DNA from: Nymphaea colorata
Lineage: Eukaryota > Streptophyta > Magnoliopsida > Nymphaeales > Nymphaeaceae
Direction: 5' to 3'
DNA: 64,000 nucleotides
Assembly (NCBI RefSeq): GCF_008831285.2
Contig: NC_045139.1
Coordinates: forward strand, 3,294,704 to 3,358,703
This document shows positions 1-11,046 of the stretch, piece after piece (the first letter of the stretch is position 1; each line of letters opens with the position of its first letter). The notes beneath the pieces are model-generated. The model worked only from the letters and a program-made list of their open reading frames with translations. It made no database searches and was not told where the DNA came from. Made by a program: the position numbers and the translations under genes.

Positions 1-239
1 CAAACAAACAAACAGATCTATTCAATGTTAGTACTGCTTTTCTAACGAAGACCACACATGCATGAAGAGGGTCAGATTCGTCCATTAACCTTATTTGGTT
101 GTAAAACAGGAACCATTGTCAATCACCAAGGTGGTAAGGGGAGAATGATCCATCAATTTTTGCTTGTTGAAGTAGCAAAGTTGTTCTCTGTTACATGTTC
201 ATTTTTGCAACCCCAGTGACATAAACACTACCTGCTGTC

Positions 240-870
240 TCGACCCTTAGGCACTTATTTATCTAATCATCTTCCCTGAAACTGGCTGTGTATTTATTTT
301 TCTCTATTTACTGTTGCTTCAACAACATACAGCACATTATCTGTCTTGACCTTGATCTCAAGGAGGACACAGGAAAGTGACTGTTCGGTTACAATTGATA
401 CAGCGACTTTTTCAACATCCTCTAGGGAAGGACATGAGGTGGATGTACCAACATGTGAGAATGTTGAATGCCTCGAGATCATGAAATTCTGCCTCCTGTA
501 TTTCACAAAGTAATCACATTCAACTAAGTTAGTTCCTGTTTTCTTCGGGGTGGGAGTTTCTCAGCATGAAAAGTTGGAAAGTTTGATTTCTTAATTAACT
601 TCTCAGTAATTTCTGTCAAGATATTGAACCGACAAAACATGGTCTTTGTAATGCCATTAAAATCGACTGCCAAATCGAATCAGTCACAAAAACATTCAGA
701 TAATTGTGGACTTTCATATTCAGGATGTTTAGCGATGTCAATTTCTGGAAGCCAGGGATGCTCACGAGCCTCTTGCACTCTGCTGCATTCAGCTCCTTCA
801 ATGTGGTCAAGGTTGAAAGGTTGGACATTGACTTCAACAATGAACAGTTCTTACTTACATTTTAGTTAGG
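240..870 (-). pseudogene. Relic D: broken 3' end of a TNL resistance gene
   Basis: Two pieces match the last exons of the complete TNL genes further right. Bases 616-840 (minus) encode an LRR end with the pattern LKELNAAECKRLVSIPG, like the end of exon 6 in TNL-A. Bases about 240-495 correspond to the C-terminal exon: an acceptor CAG precedes a stretch reading EAEFHDLEAF, then after a frame change LEIKV..NVLYV, then YTASF followed by an in-frame stop. The reading frame therefore shifts at least once and carries premature stops. Sequence at about 14-90 also resembles the DNA just beyond the stop of TNL-A and TNL-B (shared GCATGCATGA). No NBS or TIR part is found nearby. It is a decayed 3' fragment and is not expected to make protein. 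Confidence 0.8.
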
Positions 871-890
871 CTCTTTAAAAGGTTGAAAGG

Positions 891-1563
891 TTGTTCTAGC
901 TAACCACAAAAATTCCCCCCACAAAAAAAAAAAGCTACCCAACAAAGGCCTTGTTCATGGCCATGCCATCGGATCTAAATCTGGATCTAATCGGATAGAG
1001 GCTAATAATAGAATCCAATCAGATGTACTGTGAACTTTTCCTTATGGATCTTGAAGCCTTTTCTTTGTGCTTTTTGCAACGGTACGCTTGATAGTCTTGG
1101 ATTCACACATGAGGCGAATCTGAAATCACTATTGGATTTCAGATCCATAGAAAAATGAAGATTTGAGATCTCCAGAATGCCGCCAAAACCTTAGAGTTGA
1201 GATCAGAGTCCGACTTCAAATCCTTAGATATGAGATCCTCATTCCTCAGCGATCTGGGATCACCAAGATTTCATATCCCAGTAAATCAAACACGCCTAAT
1301 TACGACGCGCCACATGGTGCTTCCAAACTTCTCATGGGGGAGATGAACCACACCTGATGTTGAAAATCAGGTGGCAATGTGGCTGAATCTGTTGTGAATC
1401 GCTAAAAATTATCTACAAATTTATTTTTCAAAAAAAATATGAGAAAAATAAAAGTAATTATCTACAAATTTATCTATCTAACTATATGTATCCCTCATGC
1501 ATGACCTAGCCAATAACCTTAGCCTGTAGGGGTTTCTGTTTGATTGACAAAAAAAAGGCAAGG
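891..1563 (+). repeat. Dispersed repeat family R1, copy 1
   Basis: This stretch is repeated in the same orientation at about 60751-61713, from TTGTTCTAGCTAACCACAAA to a terminal segment containing TCTGTTTG and AAAGGCAAGG. Shared parts include CTTGTTCATGGC, TCTTGAAGCC and TGGATTTCAGATCCATAG. Its 3' third is also present inverted at 4778-5012. There is no long ORF. It behaves like a non-autonomous transposable element, but no clean terminal inverted repeat or target duplication was identified, so the class is open. Confidence 0.7.
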
Positions 1564-4232
1564 GAAAGCTATCTCCTTGTTGGTCTACACAATATTGTTC
1601 ACACAATGTACGAATGTGTGAACAATTGCATGAAAGCTATCTCCTTGCCAACGTTGCTGACATCTTCATATCTGAAATTTGATGTTAGGTCTGATCTGAT
1701 GGGGAACATCACTCATATATATATATATTATAAACCAGAATCATAGCTGGTGGGTTGCAGCGAAAGGCTACGGTTAGAGCGAAGGCGAGAAAAACCAACT
1801 TGGGTGATAAAATGGGAGTTTTGGTTGTATTTCTTGTTTGTTTTGATGGATTGTTATGGAAAAATACTACAGATATATTTATATACAGAAGAGGACGAGA
1901 GCTGCATGCCTTGTACATGACATACATGTCGACTCATTCAGGTAGAAATGGTCTTTCGTTCAAGCCGTCGCTGGAGACTGCTTGGGCACGGATGATATCT
2001 CATATATCGGTTATAGAATGGAGAAATATATCTAATTGAGTGACTCAATCTTGCTACAGCTTCAAAATAGGGGCTCGGTACCCGTCGGGCCCGATAAGAA
2101 TGCCCGAAACTTGAGCCGGAGTTTGGGCTCAGTACTCGAGCTTGAGTCTTGCTTGATTCAAATAAAAAATATTTTTTAAATATAAAATATAAATTAATTT
2201 TAATAATAAAACGTATATTCTTATTAAATAAAAAGTAATACAAAATAAAAAAATAATTGGGCCAAACCGAGCCGGCACAATATATTCTCGGGCTGGTTTA
2301 GGCCTATTTTTTCGGGTCCGGGCTCGATTGGTCTGGATGCAGAGTGTCCCTCGAGTACCCGAGTCCGTTATGATCACTCTCGGGCATGTTTGATAACTTC
2401 GAATCGTAATTTGGAAATGTCAATACCTATGAAGTAAATAAATACCGGATTTGATTGAAATGATATTTTGAAATTCTCCTTATGAGGTCAAAAGTACAAA
2501 ATTGATGAGGACGAAGGGGATCGACTTCAAATCCTTTGAGAGACGTTTGGCAACAGCAGCAATAGTTTACTATCTTTTGTATCTGCTTCAAATGTTAAAG
2601 CAAATTCATGAAAGAGTATTCTAATATTTCAAGTGTTTCATGAATTTGCTTAAACATTTATTGTTATGGTCGCCAAACAACCTTCTGAAGTCTCGGATCT
2701 AAAGTAATCAAACGCCTCTTGGTGTCTCATTGTTTTTTGGGACTCGACTTCAACCGAGACTCACATGCATGTGATCCAAAGTTGATGATATGGATTACAT
2801 GTATGTATCAGCTCAAGTCAAAAATCCAATTCGCATGTATCAAATCGAATCGGTGACAAACGGATTTGATTCAGTGGCCGATTTGAAGATGCATCATTAT
2901 GGTGCTATGTCTAGTGTTCCTGGTGTGGTTGTCCAGTACGACGGAAACGGCGTCCGTTTTGGCCACTGACCGTGCCTGTTTTAGCTTTCATCAGGGCCCA
3001 GCTTTCAGAATCATCTGTGCTCGTATTAAGCAATTTTGTAATCAAAATTCTGGAGATGTAATGTAATTTGGAGAGACAGAGCAGTTTCTCTCCAAATTAC
3101 GTTACGCAAACAGCCATCGATTATATAAAGGAAATAGTTATTATATCACTTTCTACATTTTTTGGATATATATCAAAGTTGCACTCACCTAGTTAGTTTC
3201 TTGAAGAAAAGCAAAAGCCCACACGCACAGACACATTTAAGGCTCACCAACATTTTCATCACCTTACGTATTGAGGTATATATACGGTAGAAAGTTTGCT
3301 CTACTAAATTTGTGGGTGTTGGAGACTGAACTTCTAACCAATTAGTCATCAGATTGAAAAGGATCACTGGGCGTTGCAGTAGATATTGCTAGTTGGTCAT
3401 ATTTGGGCTTGTTAAACGACCATCTCAAAGAAGATGAAATTTTAGAATCTTAGATCATTGTTTCTTACCCGTGGTCTGCTATTTAATATTCTGATCTTAC
3501 TTACTGCAATAAAATTGTGGGCCCAAAGTATCACTAAAGCTCAAACTCAATTAATTTAGGCAGAGAAAAACGGACAGATTTTGAGAAAAGATGGGAAAAA
3601 ACCTACAAAAATAAGTAAATTTTTAAAATTTAAAAATCTTAACAATGAAGGAAAAATTAAATAGATGAGAAACTAATAAGACACCACAAACAATAAGTAG
3701 ATAAACCAGAATTAAAATAAGAATAAAAAATAAAAAAAAGTCGCTTGTCATTAAAAAATATTAAAATTACCTAAAAAACACGCGCCTTTTGTTTTTGGCA
3801 ATTTTTTTTAAATATCATTTTTTTTATGTTGTTTCCTAAATAGAAGGTTAACAATTGATCACTAAAAAAGAAGTCCAAAAGCCTTCGGCCGCATAAATTT
3901 GAGTGTCCAAAAGAATAAGACCTAAATGGTTACCATCGCAGACCTTACTTACGTTTATTTAATCCGTAGTGGCACGTAGAAGCACAGAAAATAGGAACCC
4001 CTGAAGGTAAATTTCAAATTCTCAGATCTGATGATCTGAAATCAAATCAGATCAAAGGAAAAAACCCCAATCGGCTTTTGTTTGATTGTTGATGAGCCAC
4101 AATTGTTATACATCATTAAAAAGTAAACAGATCTGTATTTGTTTGACTGGCGTGGGCAGTGGCCTACGCCAGCCTCTAAGATCTTGAGTTGTGATTAAGC
4201 TGGACTTAAGTTCAGCCAGGTCTAGTCGCATG
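1564..4232. other. Gene-free stretch with AT-rich and transposon-like sequence
   Basis: No convincing coding region is seen. About 2065-2375 is a GC-rich/AT-rich/GC-rich block with GGGCTCGGTACCCG near one end and CTCGAGTACCCGAG near the other, which suggests a small non-autonomous transposon. At 3063-3100 a 14-bp inverted repeat (TAATTTGGAGAGA and its complement) contains a phrase also found in the TNL intron relic at about 22920. About 2985-3050 resembles part of TNL-B intron 6 (TTCAGAATCATCTGTGCT against TTCCAGAATCATCTATGCT), so this may be TNL-cluster debris. Confidence 0.5.
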
Positions 4233-4440
4233 TAAGGGGAAGGAGGGATGAAGAAAGGGAAAGGAGGGATCGTGGAAGAAGGGAAGGAAGGAGGGAGGAA
4301 GAAGGGAAGGAAGGAGGGAGGAGGAAAGGGGAAGGAGGGAGGAGGCGGAGGCGGAAGGAGGGAGGAGGAAGAAAGGGAAGGAGGCGGAGGCGAAAGGAGG
4401 GAGGAGGAAGAAAGGGAAGGTGGTGGAAGCGGAAGAAGGC
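4233..4440 (+). repeat. Homopurine GGAGG/GGAAGG minisatellite tract
   Basis: About 200 bases are almost pure purine on the plus strand, built from GGAGGGAGGA, GGAAGGA and GGAGGCGGAGGC units. A unit of about 41 bases containing GGAGGCGGAGGC occurs twice in tandem (about 4338-4378 and 4380-4420). The open frames across it are low-complexity artefacts in every frame. Such tracts can form triplex or G-quadruplex DNA. Confidence 0.85.
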
Positions 4441-4777
4441 TGCTGCTTTCCCATTTCCACTCATACTTCCTCCATCTCCATCAAACGTAGAAATTTGTTT
4501 TCGAAAAAATAATTCTAAATTAACAAACACAACATAGTTTTGGAAATCAAGAATTTTATTTCTCAAAAACTAATTTCAGAAATAAATTTCTAAAAACTTC
4601 TTTCCAAAAACATATTTCTCACCACCAAACACAACCTTAACTATTTATGACATTTTTTTTCCTTTTTTTTCCGTGCAAGGGAAGAAACCCATTGCCCAGC
4701 GAAAGGCCAAAGCCTCCACTCAACTGCTTTTTCATATGTGATCTACTGCACATTTAATTGAAGATTAGATAGTTTTA

Positions 4778-5012
4778 CCTTGCCTTTTTTTGTCAATCAA
4801 ACATAAACCCGTACAGGCTAACGTTGTTGGCTAGGTCACGCATGAGAGATACAAATAGTTAGATAGATAAATTTGTAGATAATTACTTTTATTTTTCTCA
4901 TATATTTTTTCGAAAAATAAATTTGTAGTAAATTTGTAGATAAATTTTTAGATAATTACTTTTATTTTTCTCATATATTTTTTCGAAAAATAAATTTGTA
5001 GATAATTTTTAG
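4778..5012 (-). repeat. Repeat family R1, inverted 3'-end fragment
   Basis: Read on the minus strand, this matches the last part of R1 copy 1 (about 1396-1563), including GCCTGTA, GTCAATCAAAC and AAATTTATCTATCTAACTAT. Inside it a unit of about 65 bases (TTTGTAGATAATTACTTTTA... to ...CGAAAAATAAATTTGTAG) is duplicated in tandem at about 4868-4998. It abuts the left arm of the fold-back at 5038. Confidence 0.7.
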
Positions 5013-5037
5013 CAAGACATGATGGAGACCGTAAGTT

Positions 5038-5365
5038 GCTGAGTAACACGAACATGTGGCGACTTGAAGTCAATTCCAGGTGGACAAATCATTTCAATTT
5101 TTGTCATGAGAAGCATATTACTTGTTCAGTTTTCATTAGAATGAGTTTTTGCAGATCTTGCGCGTTTTGGTAACATGGGACAAAATGTGGAGCTTGCGAC
5201 AAACTGACAATTCTATAATCAACTGGCTTCCTCGCGAATGACGATTTTTTGAGCAAAAGGTCTCAAAGGTATCATGAGGATGGGCATTCAGAGATAAGGA
5301 CCAAAGAAAGCCAAGTCCTTGCGTGCACCATGAAATGAATTCAGATTGCAGACAAAGTCTTTTCA
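5038..5365 (-). repeat. Fold-back element, left arm
   Basis: This is the near-identical reverse complement of 11047-11375. Both arms run from GCTGAGT(T)ACACGAACATGTGG at the outer end to AGACAAAGTCTTTTCA at the inner end. Short ORFs in the arm are not supported as genes. The inner loop (5366-5684 plus 11022-11046) would be about 340 bp without the Copia insertion. Confidence 0.85.
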
Positions 5366-5679
5366 AATGTTTATGCAGATGAAAAGCTTGATCCGTATTG
5401 GGTTTTGCGTTTCAGTGGATATACTTGAGTACATTCTGATCCCCTGAATTGGTATAATATGTGAACTTAGGAAATTGAATCATCCTAAGACTAAGCATCA
5501 CGGCAGAATTCCCACTTTAAAGTTTAAAACAGAAAAGCAGGGAGCCATGAATTCATGGCCATTCAAGTTTGCATATGCGAAAACACATTCTTCGCCATGT
5601 CTAATCCCTGCACAACCCAAAGAATGCGTAGGCTTGGGGAAAAGGCCCCGAAATTTTTCGCCTCCAAGGGGCAAGAGGT
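5366..5679 (-). repeat. Loop sequence of the fold-back, also present at 52.7-53.0 kb
   Basis: Read on the minus strand, this stretch matches 52655-52990 on the plus strand: CCTTGGAGGCG, TTTGGGTTGTGCAGGGATTA, ATTCTGCCGTGATGCTTAGT and ACCAATTCAGGGGATCAGAA occur in both. The 52.7-kb copy has no Copia element and runs straight through the point that is the insertion site here, so it serves as an empty-site reference. A possible 20-residue reading is conserved between the copies, but stops interrupt it. Confidence 0.75.
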
Positions 5680-5684
5680 CTGTC
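5680..5684. repeat. Target site duplication of the Copia element, left
   Basis: CTGTC lies immediately outside the left LTR and again at 11022-11026 immediately outside the right LTR. Five bases is the usual duplication length for Copia integrase. It fixes both element boundaries. Confidence 0.9.
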
Positions 5685-6235
5685 TAAAGAAAAACAGAGA
5701 TTTAAGGGACTAACGCCTGATATAACGTGGTTCGGTGTAAAATCACACCTACATCCACAAGGGCAGCTATCGTTCTTGGTGACGATATGCCTGGTTCTTT
5801 CTTCTATTTATAATATAATTACAAGCATCATTATTTCCTGAATTACAAGATCTATATCGATCTTTACAGAAGGAAACTGTATCTGATTTACAGTCGTTAT
5901 TTCTTTGTTGAGTTGTGTCTCTCTGTTTGACAGCTGCCTGGCCAGCCATTGTCTTTGTATTTCTTTCTTCACACGGTTGGCCAGATGACAATGTTTCCTT
6001 CTTTCCATGGTAACGATTACAATCGTTACTGTCTCCAGCGTCATGATGGGCTGGTGTTTCCTTGTTGGCATTATAGTGATTACAGCCGTTACTGTTTTCA
6101 TTGTCACGGCTGGCTGGAGTTTCTTCATTCACTCCTCTGTTTTCCTCTTTGGCATTGTAACGCTGACTTCCTCTGTTTTCCTCCTTTCTTTCTTGATCAA
6201 GAGTTTCCTTACTGATATCGCCTCTATTTTCTTCA
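5685..6235 (-). repeat. Copia 3' LTR
   Basis: On the minus strand the LTR starts TGAAGAAAAT and ends TTTTTCTTTA, so it has the TG start but lacks the usual CA end. A TATA-like TATAAATAG lies at 5804-5812 (minus). The first two thirds encode an open frame continuous with pol. Short degenerate units give the EENRG and ETPA..D repeats seen in that frame. Confidence 0.95.
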
Positions 6236-6247
6236 GCCTCCCTCAAA
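6236..6247 (-). other. Copia polypurine tract
   Basis: Immediately upstream of the 3' LTR on the minus strand is TTGAGGGAGGC, a purine-rich run in the correct position for second-strand priming. It lies within the open pol frame. Confidence 0.75.
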
Positions 6248-9200
6248 CTAGGCGGCAGTATGGAAAGCGCTAGTTTGCCTCTTAAAAATTCAAAAGTGGT
6301 TCGAGAGAGAGCCTTGGTGAAAATGTCGGCCACCTGTTGGGTCGTTGGAACAAATTGAGTCGTAAGAAGACCAAGTGCAACCTTTTCCCTTAGAAAATGA
6401 TAATCTAATTCGACATGCTTCATGCGAGAGTGAAAAACCGGTTTGATAGAGACTTGAAGTGCAGACATGTTGTCACAGTAGAGGACCGGTGGTTCTGGGA
6501 GATAGAGTCCGATGTCTTTGAGGATATATGTAATCCAGGTTAATTCGGCAGCAGCAGATGCCATTGATCGGTACTCAGCCTCGGTGGTAGATCTGGCCAC
6601 TGTAGGTTGCTTCTTTGCTGTCCATGAAATAGGATTAGTGCCAATAAACGTAACAAAACCAGTAGTTGAGCGACGTGTTGCCTGGCATCCCGCCCAGTCA
6701 GAGTCAGAAAAGGCATGAAGTTGGAGTTGCGCTTGCGAATGTATATGACATCCGATATCAATGGAACCACTAACATATCGAATGAGTCTTTTAAGTAGTT
6801 GAAAGTGACTGACCATGGGTGATTGCATGTATTGGCTGATAAAGTTCACAGCGAAGGAGATGTCAGGCCGCGTGAACGTGAGGTATTGGAGGCCTCCCAC
6901 CAAGCTTCGAAAGAGTGTCGGATCGGAAAAAGGTATGTCATCAACCAGATTTTTGTAATTTTGAACCAAGGGAGTGACGGCCGGTTTGCACGATGTCATA
7001 TTTGCTCTTTCCAGCAGGCTATAGGCATATCGCTTTTGATTGAGGAAGAGCCCTCCAGAAAATTTGATCACTTCTATGCCAAGAAAGTGATGAAGATAAC
7101 CAAGATCCTTCATAGAAAACTCCTTGCTAATATCTCGAATGAAGTCTTCAAGTAGCATAGGGTTGCTGCCAGTTAATATGATATCGTCGACGTACAATAA
7201 TAAAAGTATGACACCACGACCTTCTTTATAGATAAATAGCGAGGAATCAGAGATGCTGGAGAAGAAACCTTTTGAGAGAAGATAAGTTCCAAACCGATCG
7301 TACCATGCTCTTGGAGCTTGACGTAAACCATAGAGAGCTTTGTGTAACTGGCACACATAATTTGGTTTTTGATCATCAAGAAATCCTGGTGGTTGTTCAA
7401 TAAATACAGTTTGATCCAAATCACCATGCAAGAAGGCATTTTTGACATCCATTTGTCGAATATCCCAGTTGTGAGAAAGAGCTATAGTAAGCACAATTCT
7501 AATAGTTGCTGGCTTTATAACAGGAGAGAAGGTTTCTAGAAAGTCAATGCCAGGCACTTGGTTGAACCCGCGCGCAACCAGTCTAGCTTTGAGTCGCTCA
7601 ACCGTTCCATCACTTTTGAGTTTGGTTTTAAAGACCCATCGGGTTGAAACAACGTTCATACCTGATTGGCGAGGTACCAACGTCCAAGTGTGGCATTGTT
7701 CCAAGGCACGTAACTCTTCTTTCATAGCAGCGACCCAACCTAGATCTTTAAAGGCCTGCTTAACAGTTTTGGGTTCAAGTGGTACCGTTAAGGCCAAAAA
7801 ATACTTAGGGTTTGGTTTTAAGGTACCAACCTTAGCCCGAGTTACCATTGAATGAATATTGGAGGTTCCTTGGAACGGCCGTTGTTCTGTAGGTGGTTGA
7901 CTTCCAGCCTCATTGTTTGGTGAGAGTAGATCATTTGCACCTATATCATGTGTCTCTTGTGCTGAAACATTGTCGTGTCTGCTAGGCGGCTCTTGGACAA
8001 AAGCAGTGTCTGATGAACCATCATGCAAGAGATGATGATCAACCACTTGATATGAATTATCATTGTTACCATCTGAACATTGATCTAATGCAATCCAATC
8101 ACTGTAAGTCACCCCACTGTTGCTGGTTGATGTAGAAGAAAAGAGTGCTTCAGGCTGTTTATAAGGGAAGATACTTTCATCAAAGACAACATGTCGGGAA
8201 ATATATATTTTCCCTGTAGGTGGATATAAGCACTTGTATCCCTTATGTGTATTACTATAACCCAAAAATACACAAGGTAAGGATCTTGGTTCAAGTTTGT
8301 TGAGAGCGTAATCTCTGAGATATGGAAAACATCTAGTCCCAAATGTCCGCAAGCAAGAGTAAGACGGACTTTTTCCAAAAACCAATTCAAAAGGAGATTT
8401 CATCTTCAATGTAGGAGTGGGTAGTCTATTAATAAGCCAAACTGCAGTGGAAAATGTTTCAACCCAATATCGAGCTGGTATATTAGCATTGAACTTCATT
8501 GCCAAACCGAGTTCGACAATGGTCCTGTGACGCCGTTCTGCCATTCCATTTTGGGGTGGCGTTTTTAGGACAAGCTTTGTGATGATGTATACCATGTTCT
8601 TGTAAATACGCTGCAAGTTTGAGACTATTGAATTCACCTCCTTCATCACTTTGAAATGTCTTAATTTTTGTATCAAACTGATTTTCAACATATTTATGGA
8701 AAATCGTAAACACTTGGTATAACTCAGATTTGTAACGCAAGGGATAGAACCAAGTGAACCGGGTGGCTTCATCAATGAAAACAGCATAGAATCGAAATTT
8801 AGCAACTGAAATAACAGGGGCTGGTCCCCATAAATCACAATGAACTTTATCAAGAAATTTTTCACAATGCTCATCCACTGGTAAGAAAGGAAGACGACAC
8901 ATTTTTGCCATTTGACAACTAGAACATATGCTGTTTAAAGAACTATGGCCTGTCACACGAATGGCCTTTTTATTTGCAAGAAAATTTACTACCTCACGAT
9001 GAATGTGACCTAGACGTTGGTGCCAAACTTCTTTAGTTGCTGCTTGAAATCTTGTAGAGAAATGAACTTCATGGATCCGGTCGCTGCCTTCTCTCTTATT
9101 TTCAACCGCATAAAGATCTTCATGCCTCTTCCCCGTAATTATCACTTTGTTGGTCATCTTTTCCTTCACAGCAAATTCATTAGTTGAAAATTCAAAAACA

Positions 9201-10455
9201 TAAGGAAGATCGGACGTTAACTGACTGACAGAGATAAGGTTTTTCTTGATCTTGGGGACGACTAAAACATTATCAAGAACCAGTTTTTGTTGCCCATTAG
9301 CTATAGTAGCCTGCCCTATATGAGTAATATCCAATTTTTCTCCATTTCCAACCATAATTTTATCTGTCCCATAATATTTAGATAGAGAACTGAGTATACC
9401 TGCGTTAGACGTCACATGAGCCGATGCACCGGTGTCAGGAAACCATTGTTGATCTTGATTTTCAAATGCTTTCGTGATGGTTAAAGCTTGTGGGGCCTTC
9501 TGTGACTGAAACACTTGATTGAACCTATGCCAGCAGTTGAGAGCGGTGTGATTTCTTTTGCTGCATATTTGGCATATTATGCCTTTTTCTGGAGCTGATC
9601 GGTTCATATTGCCATCTTTGTTTTTGTTGGCTGAGTTCCATGAACCACTTTGGCTAGCTTGCACAAACCCACGTCCTTTAGAATTGAAGGTTTGATTTTT
9701 GCTTCCCTTGTACCTTTGATTAGGTTGACGGTGGCTGAAAAAAGTAACATGGGTGCTAGAAGAATCTTCTTCTAACGTCCTCATAGTTTCATGATTTTGA
9801 AGAAGAGCAACTACCTCAAGATATGAGGGTGCTGGTGGTTTCAGCATGGTTGTCAATAAGGTTGTTCGAAAAGATTCATAATCTTTTCCGAGGCCAGTGA
9901 GGAGCCAAAAGACTTTAGTTTCGTCTGTAATAGGCTTTCCAATAGCAGCGAGCTCATCGGAAATTTTCTTGAAGCTGCGAACATATTCATCAATGGACGA
10001 GTTCCCTTTCTTATGCATTTGAAGTTTTTGCATAAGAAACATTTCTCGCTCCTTAGATTTATTAGCGAAATGCTGAGTTAGAGTAGTCCATACCTCCATG
10101 GCAGTTTGTTGTCCGATGATAATGCCTAGGATTTCCTCTGCAAGAGTCCCAGTGATCCATCCTTTAAGAAGACGATCCGACTTTCGCCAAGCAAGATAGT
10201 CGGGATTCAGTCCTGTGACTGTATTTTCAGCAGAGGCAGTGAGGAACTGTGCGGGCGGCTGGTATTCTCCGTCTAGGAAACCAGTCATATCTTGGCTCTC
10301 GATGAGCCCCATCATCTGTGTTTGCCAAAGCAGAAAATTTCCTTGATTGAGCTTGATCGACACAAAGTTGGCAACGTTCAGATTGTATGGGTAAGGGTAT
10401 TTGCTTGGAGCTGACGCCATGCTTGAGGAAGAATTGTTGTGCGCCATAGGGTTGT

Positions 10456-10470
10456 CCTGCTCTGATACCA
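10456..10470 (-). other. Copia primer binding site
   Basis: Directly after the 5' LTR the minus strand reads TGGTATCAGAGCAGG, complementary to the 3' end of plant initiator tRNA-Met, the usual Copia primer. The last LTR base plus the first two bases of this site form an ATG that opens the gag frame. Confidence 0.9.
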
Positions 10471-11021
10471 TAAAGAAAAACAGAGATTTAAGGGACTAAC
10501 GCCTGATATAATGTGGTTCGGTGTAAAATCACACCTACATCCACAAGGGCAGCTATCGTTCTTGGTGACGATATGCCTGGTTCTTTCTTCTATTTATAAT
10601 ATAATTACAAGCATCATTATTTCCTGAATTACAAGATCTATATCGATCTTTACAGAAGGAAACTGTATCTGATTTACAGTCGTTATTTCTTTGTTGAGTT
10701 GTGTCTCTCTGTTTGACAGCTGCCTGGCCAGCCATTGTCTTTGTATTTCTTTCTTCACACGGTTGGCCAGATGACAATGTTTCCTTCTTTCCATGGTAAC
10801 GATTACAATCGTTACTGTCTCCAGCGTCATGATGGGCTGGTGTTTCCTTGTTGGCATTATAGTGATTACAGCCGTTACTGTTTTCATTGTCACGGCTGGC
10901 TGGAGTTTCTTCATTCACTCCTCTGTTTTCCTCTTTGGCATTGTAACGCTGACTTCCTCTGTTTTCCTCCTTTCTTTCTTGATCAAGAGTTTCCTTACTG
11001 ATATCGCCTCTATTTTCTTCA
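10471..11021 (-). repeat. Copia 5' LTR
   Basis: It is identical to the 3' LTR except for one C/T difference. TATAAATAG at 10590-10598 (minus) is the likely core promoter element for the genomic RNA. An open frame enters from the flanking fold-back arm and crosses most of the LTR to a stop at 10553. Confidence 0.95.
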
Positions 11022-11026
11022 CTGTC
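11022..11026. repeat. Target site duplication of the Copia element, right
   Basis: CTGTC follows the right LTR and matches 5680-5684 exactly. Confidence 0.9.
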
Positions 11027-11046
11027 AAACACAGCTGCTGTTTTCC

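Larger units (their letters stand above)
5767..10471 (-). pseudogene. Copia gag-pol, frameshifted in integrase
   Basis: The first frame (8483-10471, 662 aa) holds Gag of the UBN2/Copia type, a CCHC knuckle at residues 300-313 (CQICSKRNHTALNC), the protease motif DTGAS at 346-350, the pre-integrase HQRLGH..CSSC zinc region, and integrase with HCDLWG and QSDEGGEF. The second frame (5767 to about 8560) resumes integrase at TPPQNGMAER and continues to reverse transcriptase (MDVKNAFLHGDL, LYVDDIILTG) and RNase H (SDSDWAGC, EAEYRSM, YCDNMSA). The break is a run of five T on the plus strand at 8562-8566, one base longer than the frame needs. The last 156 codons lie inside the 3' LTR, so Pol has an unusual hydrophilic C-terminal tail. 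The first ATG overlaps the primer site; a second in-frame ATG is codon 9. Products would be the particle and replication proteins. Confidence 0.93.
5685..11021 (-). mobile_element. Recent, structurally complete Ty1/Copia LTR retrotransposon
   Basis: The element is 5,337 bp, transcribed on the minus strand, with two 551-bp LTRs, a 5-bp target duplication, a tRNA-Met primer site, a polypurine tract and one gag-pol region. Internal order is Gag, zinc knuckle, protease, integrase, reverse transcriptase, RNase H, which is the Copia order. The LTRs differ at one position only (C at 5726, T at 10512), so insertion is recent. It sits in the loop of the 5.0-11.4 kb fold-back. Gag-pol carries a one-base frameshift inside integrase, so this copy probably depends on related elements for movement. 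Confidence 0.96.

Noticed and set aside
4248..4490. ORFs of 80-114 aa on both strands over the purine tract
   Set aside because: They are low-complexity translations of the GGAGG repeat, with Lys/Arg/Gly/Glu or Pro/Ser/Leu only, and are open in several frames at once.
5949..6273. Plus-strand 88-aa ORFs in the LTRs
   Set aside because: They lie opposite the longer minus-strand LTR frame, occur identically in both LTRs, and show no motif.
8540..8600. Programmed ribosomal frameshift in the Copia gag-pol
   Set aside because: The A-run is inside integrase, not at the gag/pol border, and would need a +1 or -2 shift; the heptamer is not a canonical slippery site. A point mutation is simpler.
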